64,000 bases of DNA from Favolaschia claudopus (Eukaryota > Basidiomycota > Agaricomycetes > Agaricales > Mycenaceae): positions 682,001-746,000 of the forward strand of contig JAWWNJ010000099.1 of assembly GCA_037176885.1 (NCBI GenBank), given 5' to 3'. The notes under the pieces are model-generated. The model was not told where the DNA came from. It saw nothing but the letters and a program-made list of their open reading frames with translations, and searched no databases. A program made the translations under genes and the position numbers. Positions 12,459 to 22,289 of this stretch are shown piece by piece (within the stretch, counting starts at the first letter, position 1; each line of letters opens with the position of its first letter).

Positions 12459-12938
12459 GGCCCTGTTCGGGATCCCAAATTAAAATCCCAGTTACGATTT
12501 TCTCCCAGCCAAACGACGAATTACGGCCCAAACACCTAAAAAGGTAATCACAATCAGTCACCCTCAGTCTGGACCGGTCGCTCCGTGTTCTCCGAGGCTC
12601 CAACACTTTCCTTTCGACGTCGTGCTGAACAGTCCCGCCTCCCAAATACACGACCACGTTGGTGTACGAAATATTGTAAAAAATATATGTATATTCATCT
12701 CGAAGACTTAAGCAGTGAAATATGCTTAGTGCGCCGTTGGAATTGATTATATGAGTGAAATACTTTAGGGCATCGTGGAAGTCGGGACTGTGGCGGGATC
12801 CCGGTGCTGTGGCGCAGCAGTGACAAGCACCTTTCTCGTTCGTTGACGTGTTTTGACAGGTTCTCACGAGTCAGTGACTTGATGTGACCCAATTGCTAGG
12901 TAGCCAAAAATTAGCAATTTGGGATCCCGAACTGGGCC
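12459..12938. mobile_element. PIF/Harbinger-type MITE (TTA target)
   Basis: TTA flanks both ends (12456-12458 and 12939-12941). The ends are GGCCCTGTTCGGGATCCC on the left and the inverted match GGGATCCCGAACTGGGCC on the right. The 3-bp TTA duplication with a GGCCCTGTT end is the classic Tourist/Harbinger signature. A truncated inverted copy lies at 32117-32342. Confidence 0.8.
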
Positions 12939-13025
12939 TTAAGGGTTAAGGCTTAATAAGCCTTAAGGGTCGGCCAGACCCAATCTTAAGCCTTAAGGGC
13001 GAACACTGCTCAATATGGTTACAAT

Positions 13026-13915
13026 TCAAAGCACCAGCTCGCGCAGCTCGTCAAGTGTCATCCGTGACATACGACAAATCGCCTTGCTGATCCACGAATG
13101 GCTCATCACCAGCCCGAGCGCATGAAGGACATCGAATCCTTTTGCAATCAGACCCTTGAATTTGAAGTAGATTGAAAATGTCTTTTGGAGACGGTTGTTG
13201 GACCAATTGTTCTCGTACATGAGCTGAGAGATGGTGGTGACCGTGATCTAGAAACAGTTTGAGCTTGAATGTATACAATACAGATTTACCTACAACTGGG
13301 GAAGAACGCCGCCTAGGAAGCGAGTCCATGAACTGGACGAGGGTCGGAGCAACAACAGACATTCGTGCATGAAGCTCGAGAAATGTAAAGCCTGTCAAGC
13401 TCTCAGCCCCTACATCTGTTGCAGTGTCGGTGGTTAGAAGCGGACCCAAGGCATCCATCTCCCTGTGCATGACCTCTAGGCAGTAATCCACTGCTACTGG
13501 AGCAAGGGCTTTCCGACCGCCCGTTGCACGCTTCTTCTTTGCAGATGCACTCCATCGCGGAGGCTTCAAGCAGCAGCGGAAGATGTTTGGTAGCTCATTG
13601 CTACACATGAAGGCCGTTCTTGCATAGCGGATTGTTGCGTTGCGAGCTTCATCGCCGTCAATGCGATTGACTGGGCTCTGAGTCATCCGAGTCAAGCTCA
13701 GGAAGATCGTGCTCATCGTCATTGTCAAGGCCGAGTGACGGCTCAATGCTGCTCTTGCTCGATACCTCCGAAACACGCTCATTTCGGCGGATTGAGAGCA
13801 GATCTGACTCGGCGGCGGCTCGTGGGAAGCTTTCAATGTGTTCTGAGCTCGTAGATTGTGTATTGCTCGATGACGAGTGCTCTAATACAGCGTCGACGTT
13901 GGACATACTTAGCAA
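13026..13915 (-). pseudogene. Remnant of a DUF6589-family-like protein (N-terminal part)
   Basis: Two overlapping frames alternate. One, from 13915, gives a Ser/Asp-rich start (MLSMSNVDAVLEH). A second, from about 13690 to 13240, includes FMCSNELPNIFRCCLKPPR. A third, ending at 13026, has ALGLVMSHSWISKAICRMS. The last motif resembles the ALG-L-MSH segment that precedes DUF6589 in large agaricomycete proteins, as I remember that family. Part of the frame change may be an intron near 13250-13300, and other shifts look like decay. The C-terminal domain itself is missing. Family assignment is moderate; that it is incomplete is clear. Confidence 0.45.
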
Positions 13916-14108
13916 GCAGCGGGGTTATGGTAGGTCGTCCAATGGAAGTGGCCCAGTGCCCACATCCATCATCACGAAAATCAATCAAACGTCAAAACTG
14001 TCATTGGAATTACGGATTAGGAAAGACCTCCGGCTCTGCGTAAACTAAACTACGCCAACAAGGATTACGCAGGAAGGTCTGGGTATCCGAGAGAGACTAC
14101 ATATTACA

Positions 14109-14160
14109 ATATGATTTGTATGCCGGAGTTCCGGCCTACAGAAGGGGGAGCTTGCGCGAA
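14109..14160 (-). other. Helitron 3' terminus with subterminal hairpin
   Basis: On the minus strand the order is GCTCCCCCTT, then GCCGGAACTCCGGC as a 6-bp stem with a 2-nt loop, then ATACAAATCATAT to the end. The stem keeps pairing in the copy at 30139 although its sequence differs (GCCAG..CTGGC). A hairpin about 12 nt before the end is the usual Helitron termination signal. Confidence 0.75.
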
Positions 14161-14240
14161 TCCGTATCAATATTACAATGTACATTGGAGTAAACTACGT
14201 TGAACAAGCAATTATAAACTATGTTCACGTAGATTAGGTT

Positions 14241-17200
14241 TCAGAGAAATACATATTCACTAAGGTCCATTCCTTGACTGTCTAGATTAAATGTAAGTTG
14301 AGCTCTCCGTTGTGTATCAGTCTCAAGCATCCGCATTGAATCTGTTACATTAGCTCTTTTCAATCGTCCCCAGTGAAAACTCGTTCGAAATGCAATTCCA
14401 GCCAAAGTCTTGACACGTGAAATGGCCACAAATGAAAGTCCCGATGAAAGGTCTTTGTCTCCGAGGTCAACTACAGCCTTCTTCAGCGTCAATCCTTGAC
14501 TTTTGTGTATGGTGATAGCCCAGGCTGTATTTAATGGCAGTTGTGTCCTTGAGAGTGATGTTCCCGATTTATTTTCCCAACGAGCTGTGACTGGCACAAT
14601 TGGAACCCAAGTGGACTCAATTCCTGGCCAAGCAGGCAGAGAAGGCCCTGTTGAAATCGTCAGGAGTCAGCACAAAAATTGAGACAATTCATGCTGACCA
14701 GAGTAGACACCCTCATTACACTCAACGAAAACCACAGCAGGAAGAACATCTCTTGGGTTAGATCCAGGGTAATACCAGAGTTTGCGAACAACTCCTTGGG
14801 CACCATTGACCAAACCTGCCAAAAAATTCAATCTTCCGAGACAGAATGAGGCTATTTAGCTGACCTTTGGAAGTCCACACATTTCGAGTAATCATGATCT
14901 TAGCACCCTCAGCCAAAAGGACCTCCTTCTCCAAGCCATCTGCATCCTCCTCTGATGCCTTTTTTGCCTCAGTACTGTTATGTTTTGCCTTGCAGCGAAC
15001 AACAGCCTTTTGCAAATTTGCAAGGCGAACAGTGTTGAGGTTTTTTACAGAATCTCGAGTTGGTAGGAGGTGGAGAGTCTCGTTGAAACCTGCACGATCA
15101 GCTTCTGAAAGTCGCTCCCAGAAGCGAGTCGAAAAGAGCTGGTAGTCCTCTTCAAGAGTTTTATACTCCCGGAGCCGCAATAGAGCATCTCGGAATTTGA
15201 TTTGCTCTGGATCATCGCCTTGCTGCCGGAAGACAGTCTGAAGGGTGGATGACTTTGCAAAAGCTTCCCAAACAGCACGTCCCTCGTCTGACAGAGCACC
15301 TCTTGATCCCGCAGTTGATTTCGTAGAGTAAAGAGGTGTATCGCCAATGGGAGGTAATTGCCCAAAATCACCGAAGATTATAGTAGGAAGACCACCCAGA
15401 AACTCGTCCTTTCTATGGGGAAATGCCTGTCGAAGACGCCTGTCAATTCGACCCATCTGAGCCCTTCCAATCATCGACTTCTCGTCAATGATCAGAAGCT
15501 TCACCTCCTTCCACCGGGTTTGCAACCGTGTCAGAGCACTGCCTTTCAGCTGTGCAAATTCTCCTTTCACAGGGATGTTCAATCCAAAGTTTATAGTCCA
15601 GCCACGGATTCCAAATGCTGAAATCCCAGTTGGAGCCAACCGCACAGTTGGGTCTTTTGCTGTCAGATCGTCCTCTGCAATGTGGAAGTAGTGGCGCAAC
15701 GCAGTTGTTATGCACCAAATCAAGAAGGATTTTCCGGTCCCTGCAGTTCCATCAACATTGATACAAAGCGGTGGCGGTTTGGGCAGATTCGAGTCCAGGA
15801 TCTTGAAGTAGCTCATCACTTCCAGGAAAACTTTGCGTTGTTCACCCTTGAGTGAAGCATAGTCATGTTCAGGGAGTGCTTGTATCTCGTCATTTGGGGA
15901 TTCTTTAACCTGAAATGGGTACATAAGCCTTCGCGTTCAAGTTGAGCACACAATATCTTACCATCTCAGAAAGCCAAGAGGTGGCTTCCTTGATTGTCTC
16001 CACTGGCGGGGAATTGGCTGCCCAGTCGTATTCCAGATCTATGTCACGCTTTCCCAGGTTGTCTGCATTCAACTGCACACGCTCATTTGGGCCACGCCCA
16101 GCCTCCAACATCCACTCTGCCCGGTATCCATGATCCTCCTCATCCTCATCATGAATAGACTCTGAATCATCATCATCATCCCCGGCTGGTGGAGACTCAA
16201 CCAAAGTTGGGAGTGTATCATCAGGATGCTCATGCCCTTTGTCCAGACATTCAGCATGATAAGCCATCTTCCAGCTCTCGTATTGCCCAGGAGTACCATC
16301 TGCATTCAGAGGAAGGTTCCCACCCTCAAGTAACTGCTCCTTTCGAACAAAGGGATGATGTAGCAGCATTCTTGCATAGCAATACTTCTCGTACTCCTCA
16401 TCGTTGTCTTGATCCGGTCGGAATCTCGGCCATATGTTGACAACATACGATTTCAAGACGTTCCCCCGATACAACTTCCCGGTTCTTCGAGATGGTCCAC
16501 TGGCACGCCAGTCCCAATGTGTAGCCCACTCAAGAAGGCTGACATTGCTGAGCTTGTCTGGGTGCAATGCTGCAAACTTCTCATAGTGTTCCAAAACCGA
16601 CATCCGCTCTACTGTTCGAGTTCGAAAGTTGATCTCTCCAGAACGAGAAGCTGGATCAATGCAGAGGTTTCGAACTGCTGGTCGTGAGGATGTAATCATA
16701 GGGCACTTCAGGAGGATGTGGCAGGTTTCTTGAGCAGAAATGTCGCGCTCAGCAGCAAATGTAGACAGCATTTTTTGGTACGCAATTCCAGCTGCATCTG
16801 TGTCCTTCAAATGGGAAATAGCTGTTCGTAGAACTTCCGGATAAGCTTTGGAAGCAGAGTCCGCTTTACTGGCATCCTTGGCCACATATGCAATGACCGC
16901 CTCGCGGTTGATGACAGAACGAAAGTCAATATTGGCACGCCAGCTCAGGATCACCCCAGGGTTATAGGAGTTTAGAAGCTCGTCATTCCTCCGAGTGTGA
17001 AGTTCAGCAAACTCTCGATTGGCTGCCCGCACAAATTGGGTCTCTTCACGAAGCTCTTTTGGAAAGCCAAATCGACAAAAGACATCTCCAGTATCTTTTT
17101 TACGGCGCTGACAGTAACTGGGAGTACACTTGGTGTGACGCTGCAAGCGGTTGAGCATTTCTGCTAGCTCTAGCTTTGTGTCCTCGAGGGTATTGAAAAG

Positions 17201-18790
17201 ACGGGCAGAGGGGTGAATTGCAGCAGGAGGAGTTGCAAGAGATGGATGCCATGTTGAGATATGTTTATCCCAATAGTCGATAAATGCCTGCATCTGGACT
17301 GGATCAGAGGTATCCAGATCATCAACAGATGGTGCATCCTCAAACCACAGAAATCCATGGATATGACTGCTTCCACGGTGCTGCCACTCGAATCGCCACC
17401 ACCAATCCTTCACCTTGAATTTGACTTTGAGATAATGTTCAAAGTAGACTTCAAATCTCTTTTGAAAATAGTACGCTGCAATGGCTGGGTTCTCGTTCAG
17501 GTCTTTCAACCGCACACGATAGGAGTAAGTGTCTTCTGGAGCATCAGGTACATTGCTTGGCATATGCTGATGCATTTCTGGCCACTGAACATCGGCAGAT
17601 GAGCAAGTGAAGAAAACGTGGGGAGTTCGGCATTCTGGTGATCGGATTTGAGCAGTGATCTCGCGACGAGCCTTGTTCCAGAACGGACGGGTGCCTGGCA
17701 GATTATCTGCTGCTTGTGCAACACGGTTAGCAAGACCCTGTGCATCCCCTGCCTCCAGCATGTCTTCAATATCCTCGACAGTCAAGTCCCTGTCTGTCTG
17801 ATGAGTTGTAGTGTACCACTTGGCTGCCTTCTTTGCATCGTGCCGCATGCTTGTGTTTAGCGCCCAGTATCGAAATCTAGGATGGCGAGCGAATCTTCCA
17901 TCCTCATATCTAATCAAATGAGCAGCCCACTCTGCCATGGATACTTTGATCTCCCTGTCTGCTTTGAAATCTGCCTCTCCATTTGGGAACAAAGTAGGGA
18001 ATGCGTTTATAGCAATTGGGTCTATCCCATGTTCATTCATTGGTGTTGCGTGAACAAATGGCATTGTCAGAATGACTGGGTTGTTGTGGTGGGACGCTGC
18101 TGCTCGAAGTTGTTCAATTTCGGTGCTCCGGGAGTTGATATTTGGCACAAAGCCATTCGAGATATGAGGCTGGTGCTCAGTACCATCTGCTGAGTTTCCT
18201 TCTGATTCTGGTGGACCCTCATCTGGGTCATCAGATAGGTCCCGAGAGTCCACTGTGCGTAGCTGATCACGGATAGAGCCATCCTCAGGCAAATTCGCAA
18301 GTCGATCAAAATCAACTTCAATCTGATTTCGGAAGGTAGGATGATGTGCCTTCAGATATTCGAGCCATTTCTGTACAACTCGGCGACGGACCCGAAAGTC
18401 CTGATGGATATCTTCATTTGTAGTCTGATCTACACCTCTCCGTCGCATGACTATGACATCACATTCTTGTGGAAGGAGTGGGAGTTTGTTGTGTGTCACA
18501 GCGGTGTCCCGAACAAAATTGCAACAGTGTCCAGAATATTTGAATTGTCCCCCCCGAATTTGGTAGAGAGAGACCAATGCATGTACAGATGAAATCATTA
18601 TCTCCTCCATCTGTGTGAGCGGTGGGAGATCCTCTGGCCCAGGAATAGATCCAGGATTCATCTTGTTACAGTCTCGGTATTTGAACTTGTTGTTCGACCT
18701 GACACGGCATTTACTGCAAACACCATCGATCACATTCAAGTCAAACCACCTCTCGTGACACTCCGTGCAAGACTCGAGAGAGATGGCCAT
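14241..18790 (-). CDS. Helitron Rep-helicase (RepHel), 4 exons
   Basis: Exons 18790-15962, 15909-14865, 14815-14711 and 14647-14241 join in frame through three GT..AG introns (52, 49 and 63 nt), giving 1461 residues from the ATG at 18790. Residues 1-60 hold CxxC-type zinc-binding pairs. The Helitron-like N domain occupies roughly residues 270-480, with the HUH motif HIHG at 476-479. The active-site helix reads YVAKDASK at 635-642, with one tyrosine where most families have two. Exon 2 starts the Pif1-like helicase with Walker A GTAGTGKS near residue 1000 and IIDEKSMI as Walker B. Exon 4 holds the HKSQGLTL motif and the FVAISRV box. It nicks and unwinds DNA for rolling-circle transposition. 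The frame continues upstream of 18790 to about 19031, so further N-terminal exons are likely. Confidence 0.85.
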
Positions 18791-19030
18791 GATTTTGTCC
18801 CTAACATCTTTTATCAGATCACGATCTTCCGGAGAGACAGCCAGTTCGGAAAGTGGAGGAAGTTGAACTGGATGTGGATCATTGTTGTTGGGAGGCTGAG
18901 GTGGATCGTCGTGATTAGGAGACTGGGGCGGATTGTTTGGAGGATCTATGAGACCAGCCAGCTGTTGAGCAGCTCTCTGTGCCTCCCGTTCAGCACGCAG
19001 ACGGGCTCGACGGGCTCGCTGTTTGTTGGA

Positions 19031-20870
19031 ATTTGAACTGACACCGGAAAGTGTGACATCAGTGTGACCATCATCACGCTTTCCGGGGTCGGTTTTAATC
19101 GGCGTTCAACCTCCCACCGCATGTAGAGTGTTTGTATCACCGTCTGTACGAGATAGCACCGTGCAGCGGGCCCCGCGGCGAGCGCCAGCACCACGCAGTG
19201 GGCCACCGCGGCGAGCGGGCCTAGCGGCGAGCGAAAAGCACCACGCAGTGGGCCTCCGCGGCGAGCGGAAAGCCCCGCGCAGCGGTCGGGGTCTGGGGTG
19301 GAAAACCCCAGCCGTCCGGGCCGGCGCCCGTAAAAGTTCTCCCCTCTGTGTATTTGCTTAAAACTGTCATTATGTTTCCTCTGTAGTTGCGATACAATAC
19401 TTACAAGTACAAAAATTAGAAAAATAAAATAGCGAGAAAAAAAAATCCAAAAGGCCCCGCGCCAGCGGAGAAGGCAGCGCAGCGAAGGGGCCAGCGCCAG
19501 CGAGAAGGCCAGCGCAGCGAAAAAGCTAGCGCTAGCGAAAAGGAGGGGGTCTGGGGGATCCAATCCCCCAGGTTGCACGGAAAGTGTGACATGTCACTGT
19601 CACAGTTTCCGGTGTCGGTTCGGTCTCCCTGTTTGTTCCGACACCTATCGCACTGCAAGAAGTTCTCTGAGAACTGGGATTTATGAACCCAGTGTGACTG
19701 TTGAGTACACCAAAGAAGGTCTGAATTCCGTGGATGCGGTTGTCGGGCGTATTGCCCACGAGCCTGATTCCGCCGACGCGGCGACCCAGGTGGTGCTCGT
19801 GGAAGAAGAGGGGCAACAGGTGCATGATTTGGTCTGCTCGGAGGAGTTGGTGGAGGTTGAGAAGGATCAAAGTTCATTGGTTGTGGCCCAAAAACATCAG
19901 CCGGAACTCCAGTTTGACGATTGTTCACTTGTTCATTTCGAAACAAGAGTCTGGGGGCAAAAGAAATATCCTCCTCAGGATTTCGACCATTATCTAATAT
20001 CCGATAAGACTGGACTATGAGCAGGCCGATTCCGCGGCTGAAGAGGACTTTGAATCCTCTGAGTCCGTTGCCGCTTATCACGGTGATCTCGGGATGTTGG
20101 TGTCTGTGTCTGAGAGGTCGTTTGACCAAATGAACGAGCAGCATGCCCTGATTCAGTTCTAAGTAAGTTGCTCACAACATTTAGTAAGCTCATCCTCACT
20201 TTGTAAATGTGGAGACGCCTGGCGTATATCTCTTCTCAACCCGTTGAGAGGTAACACGGAAGGATGTGTAGGAGATCCAGAGGCTCGAGTACGCGGTCCG
20301 CGAGGAGTACGATTCACAGCTGCATAGGGCGGCTGTCCACGACGATCAACTCCCGGAACTTGTGCTACAGCCCAATGTGGTGGCTGAATCGGTACTAAGA
20401 TACGGCTAAGCAGCAAGTTCGAGTACTGAAGAAAAAAAACTTGTTACCTCCGCCACGCGGTAACATTGGAAAGTAATATTGAGGAGGAGGTGGTGGAAGG
20501 TCTGATTCCTGGGTAAGATTTCATCAAAATACTCTAGCAAGTTCGACGCATACAGTAGGGAGGATAAACAAAATTTGGTGCCAGTGGCAGCGGATTTGGT
20601 GGATAGAATACCGGAGGCCCGGGTGGGTAGTACACAGGTGGAGGAACTTTCATAGAGTGAGAAGTGAGCAATGCAAAAAGATTGTTACATACAGTATCCT
20701 GGATAGAATGCAGCTTGAGCATGATTGGGGATGGCCACAGGTGCTAAGGGAATCAGAGATGGCCCAGCAACAGGATTCTGAGCATTAAACTCGTTCTGAG
20801 CTGCTGTAGCCTCCCTATTTTCTCTGCGACGTTGTTGCCGCAGCTTGGAAGCAAAAAAAGTGTTGCTCAT
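19031..20870 (-). CDS. Likely 5' exons of the Helitron gene (proline-rich leader), boundaries approximate
   Basis: Reading starts at the ATG at 20870 (MSNTFFASKLRQQRRREN), about 65 bp after a TATA-like site. It passes through short proline/tyrosine-rich exons (20640-20530, then about 20510-20450 and 20410-20205) joined by plausible GT..AG introns, and into a longer exon ending near 19640 with LLWCTQQSHW and LQCDRC, a CxxC-type zinc site. A splice from about 19640 to 19031 would join it to the NKQRARRARLRAERE helix that is open into the RepHel frame. This layout, a Pro-rich leader, a zinc site and a basic helix before Rep, resembles other mushroom Helitrons. The frame near 20000-20160 was not settled. 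It could instead be a separate gene. Confidence 0.45.
19038..19625. repeat. Repeat insertion inside a probable Helitron intron
   Basis: Two similar palindromes of about 50 bp (CCGGAAAGTGTGAC with its inverse CTTTCCGG) lie at 19045-19090 and 19577-19617. Between them are GC-rich degenerate repeats with AGCGG and CAGCG units (19150-19330 and 19455-19540) and two hairpin motifs of the form GGTCTGGGG..CCCCAG. It looks like a short non-autonomous element within the intron. Its class is unknown. Confidence 0.5.
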
Positions 20871-20930
20871 AGTAAATGTTGCCTAGAGGAGTTGCCTAGA
20901 AGACCCAGAATGTCGGAGTTGTCGGCGGCT

Positions 20931-20940
20931 CCTTATATCC
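20931..20940 (-). promoter_or_regulatory. TATA-like element of the Helitron gene
   Basis: GGATATAAGG on the minus strand lies 61 bp before the ATG at 20870. It is the only TATA-like site between the first exon and the 5' hairpin. Confidence 0.4.
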
Positions 20941-21499
20941 CTTTGAGATCTTTCACTGCCAAATTCGGTCGCTAGACAGTGCCATTCCCTAAACTTATTG
21001 ACGCTCCTTTCCCACCCCTTTTCTGCAGTGGCAGGTGGAAGTGGGAAAATTTGGCGTGGTTAAAACCTAAGTTCGTGACACCGTGCTGTGAGAGTGGTCC
21101 GAGGCAGCAGCAAACTAAGGCCGCGCAGGTGGACTGCACACAGGGTAGACTATTTCAACAGCTACGGACACACAAAAAGATCCTCGGAGGATCCAGAAAG
21201 TACCAAGAAGTTGTATTCTCACGTCTGGGAAACAGTCGTGAGGAATGGAAGCCCAAATTCTTCGCAAAGAGTCGAAGAAGAGAGAGAAGGCATTGACGTG
21301 GCAGATGCACATCCGCATCTGCCAAAACTGTGTTCCCATCACTTGGGATCAAGCGGACCGTCTCTGGATCAAGCGGAAACCTCTCGCATCATTCGGAATT
21401 GCAATATATCACGGCTTCATCGATTACATCAAAGGTTACGGTACCCATCAAAAGTGCAAGAGCACAGCTTATTGCTTTTCGGTGACGGCTCTGATAAAG

Positions 21500-21519
21500 G
21501 GGGGAGCAAGCTCCCCCAA
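21500..21519 (-). other. Helitron 5' terminus hairpin
   Basis: TTGGGGGAGCTTGCTCCCCC folds into an 8-bp stem with a 2-nt loop at the very 5' end. The same end and about 90 bp of the following sequence recur at 30599 and 53095. Confidence 0.7.
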
Positions 21520-21625
21520 TGATGCCGACAGCGCCAAGGAGATTCGTATCACTGTCAGTGCGCTTTTCCCCCGACTCCGAGCCTTATTCCGGCCGCACAG
21601 AAAGTTTTGGACGGATCTTTCCTGT

Positions 21626-21954
21626 TCATGAGCGGAAATGGGATCTCCTACCAATAACGGGGCCACTCCCAACTCCCCCTTCCCCACCAATATCTAGCCC
21701 GCTCCCACCTTGACCTCCCATTCCGCCTGCGACCTGTAAGTCGAGAAAATATCCTGCGGAAACGAAACGTACCAGAAACGTTGCCAATGTTCATACCTGC
21801 GGACATTTCAAGTAAGGGACCCACTCCAATCCCTCCTTTCCCTCCGACTTGACCTGCTCCACCTTGGCCGCCGGCTCCACCTACCCAGGGTTATCGTGAG
21901 ACAATCGGACACTTTTTTCGGCGGTGCCTAACCGGTACCTGTCACATTGCCCAT
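21626..21954 (-). CDS. Small glycine-rich protein with GG-x-GG repeats, 3 exons
   Basis: Exons 21954-21939, 21880-21773 and 21726-21626 join in phase to give 74 residues. The product has two copies of a glycine-rich unit (GGAGGQGGAG.. and GGMGGQGGSG..), each ending in a GVGVGP or GVGSGP motif. Similar GG-x-GG-x-G-x-GP segments are found at the N-terminus of mushroom NLR-like (STAND) proteins, as I recall them. It lies just downstream of the NLR-type N-terminal gene on the same strand and may be a detached piece of the same gene family. No NACHT ATPase lies between them. It could also be a gene fragment whose small frame is open by chance. Confidence 0.5.
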
Positions 21955-21979
21955 GGTAATGCAGTCTGCGAAGGAGTTA

Positions 21980-22254
21980 CAGCTGTTTTACGGTTTTTGT
22001 CCGGTTTCTGATGCAGTGGGGCTCTTCAGAAGTTGTTTACCTGTGATTGCTGGTGCGTGCCCTCGCCGAGCAGCCGGCGACAGGTTGACCGCTCCACCGC
22101 AGCCCCACTGCATTCACTGGTGGAGCAAAATGCCGAAAATAGCCCAATTTGAGGCCAGAGTGGAGCCATACGGCGACTCGGAGGCATACAGGTGTAAACA
22201 AGAAACGAAATGTCCCACTCCATCAAAAACCGGACAAAAACCGTAAAACAGCTG
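21980..22254. mobile_element. Mariner-type MITE (TA target)
   Basis: TA flanks both ends (21978-21979 and 22255-22256). The terminal inverted repeats are about 28 bp and begin CAGCTGTTTTACGG. It sits between the glycine-rich gene and the NLR-type gene. Confidence 0.8.
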
Positions 22255-22289
22255 TAACTACGCGTACGTGAATACGGACAGAAGTCACG

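Larger units (their letters stand above)
11656..13008. mobile_element. hAT-like non-autonomous element with 8-bp target duplication
   Basis: CTCAATAT occurs immediately left (11648-11655) and right (13009-13016). The right end read inward is CAGTGTTCGCCCTTAAGG and the left end is CATTCGCCCTAAGG, so the terminal inverted repeat is shared apart from a few bases missing on the left. An 8-bp duplication and a CAGTG-type end are typical of the hAT superfamily. Subterminal regions are rich in CCTTAAGG motifs. It has no transposase. A mariner-type and a Harbinger-type MITE are nested inside. Confidence 0.7.
11405..14024. mobile_element. TIR element of about 2.6 kb carrying a DUF6589-like remnant
   Basis: About 45 bp at 11405-11450 (TTCCTAATCTGTAATTTC and onward) recurs inverted at 13976-14024 with few mismatches. 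These long terminal inverted repeats bracket the gene remnant at 13026-13915 and a nested hAT-like insertion. No clear target duplication is visible, so the outermost base is uncertain. It is probably a decayed DNA transposon, with the boundaries defined only by the inverted repeats. Confidence 0.5.
14109..21519 (-). mobile_element. Autonomous Helitron, 7.4 kb
   Basis: Its Rep-helicase gene reads on the minus strand, so the 5' end is at 21519 and the 3' end at 14109. The 5' end starts TTGGGGGAGC and forms a near-perfect hairpin (GGGGGAGCTTGCTCCCCC). The 3' end carries a GCCGGA..TCCGGC hairpin followed by 13 nt ending in CATAT. Two shorter copies with the same ends lie at 30139-30599 and 53095-53774, which fixes the borders. 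All three sit between A and TGA. Helitrons transpose by rolling-circle replication and leave no target duplication. The ends differ from the canonical TC..CTRR. Confidence 0.85.

Noticed and set aside
13700..14050. Plus-strand open frames across the DUF6589-like remnant
   Set aside because: They are antisense shadows of the minus-strand coding pieces.
19100..19580. Alanine/arginine-rich open frames in the Helitron intron block
   Set aside because: They arise from the AGCGG/CAGCG degenerate repeats and are open in several frames.
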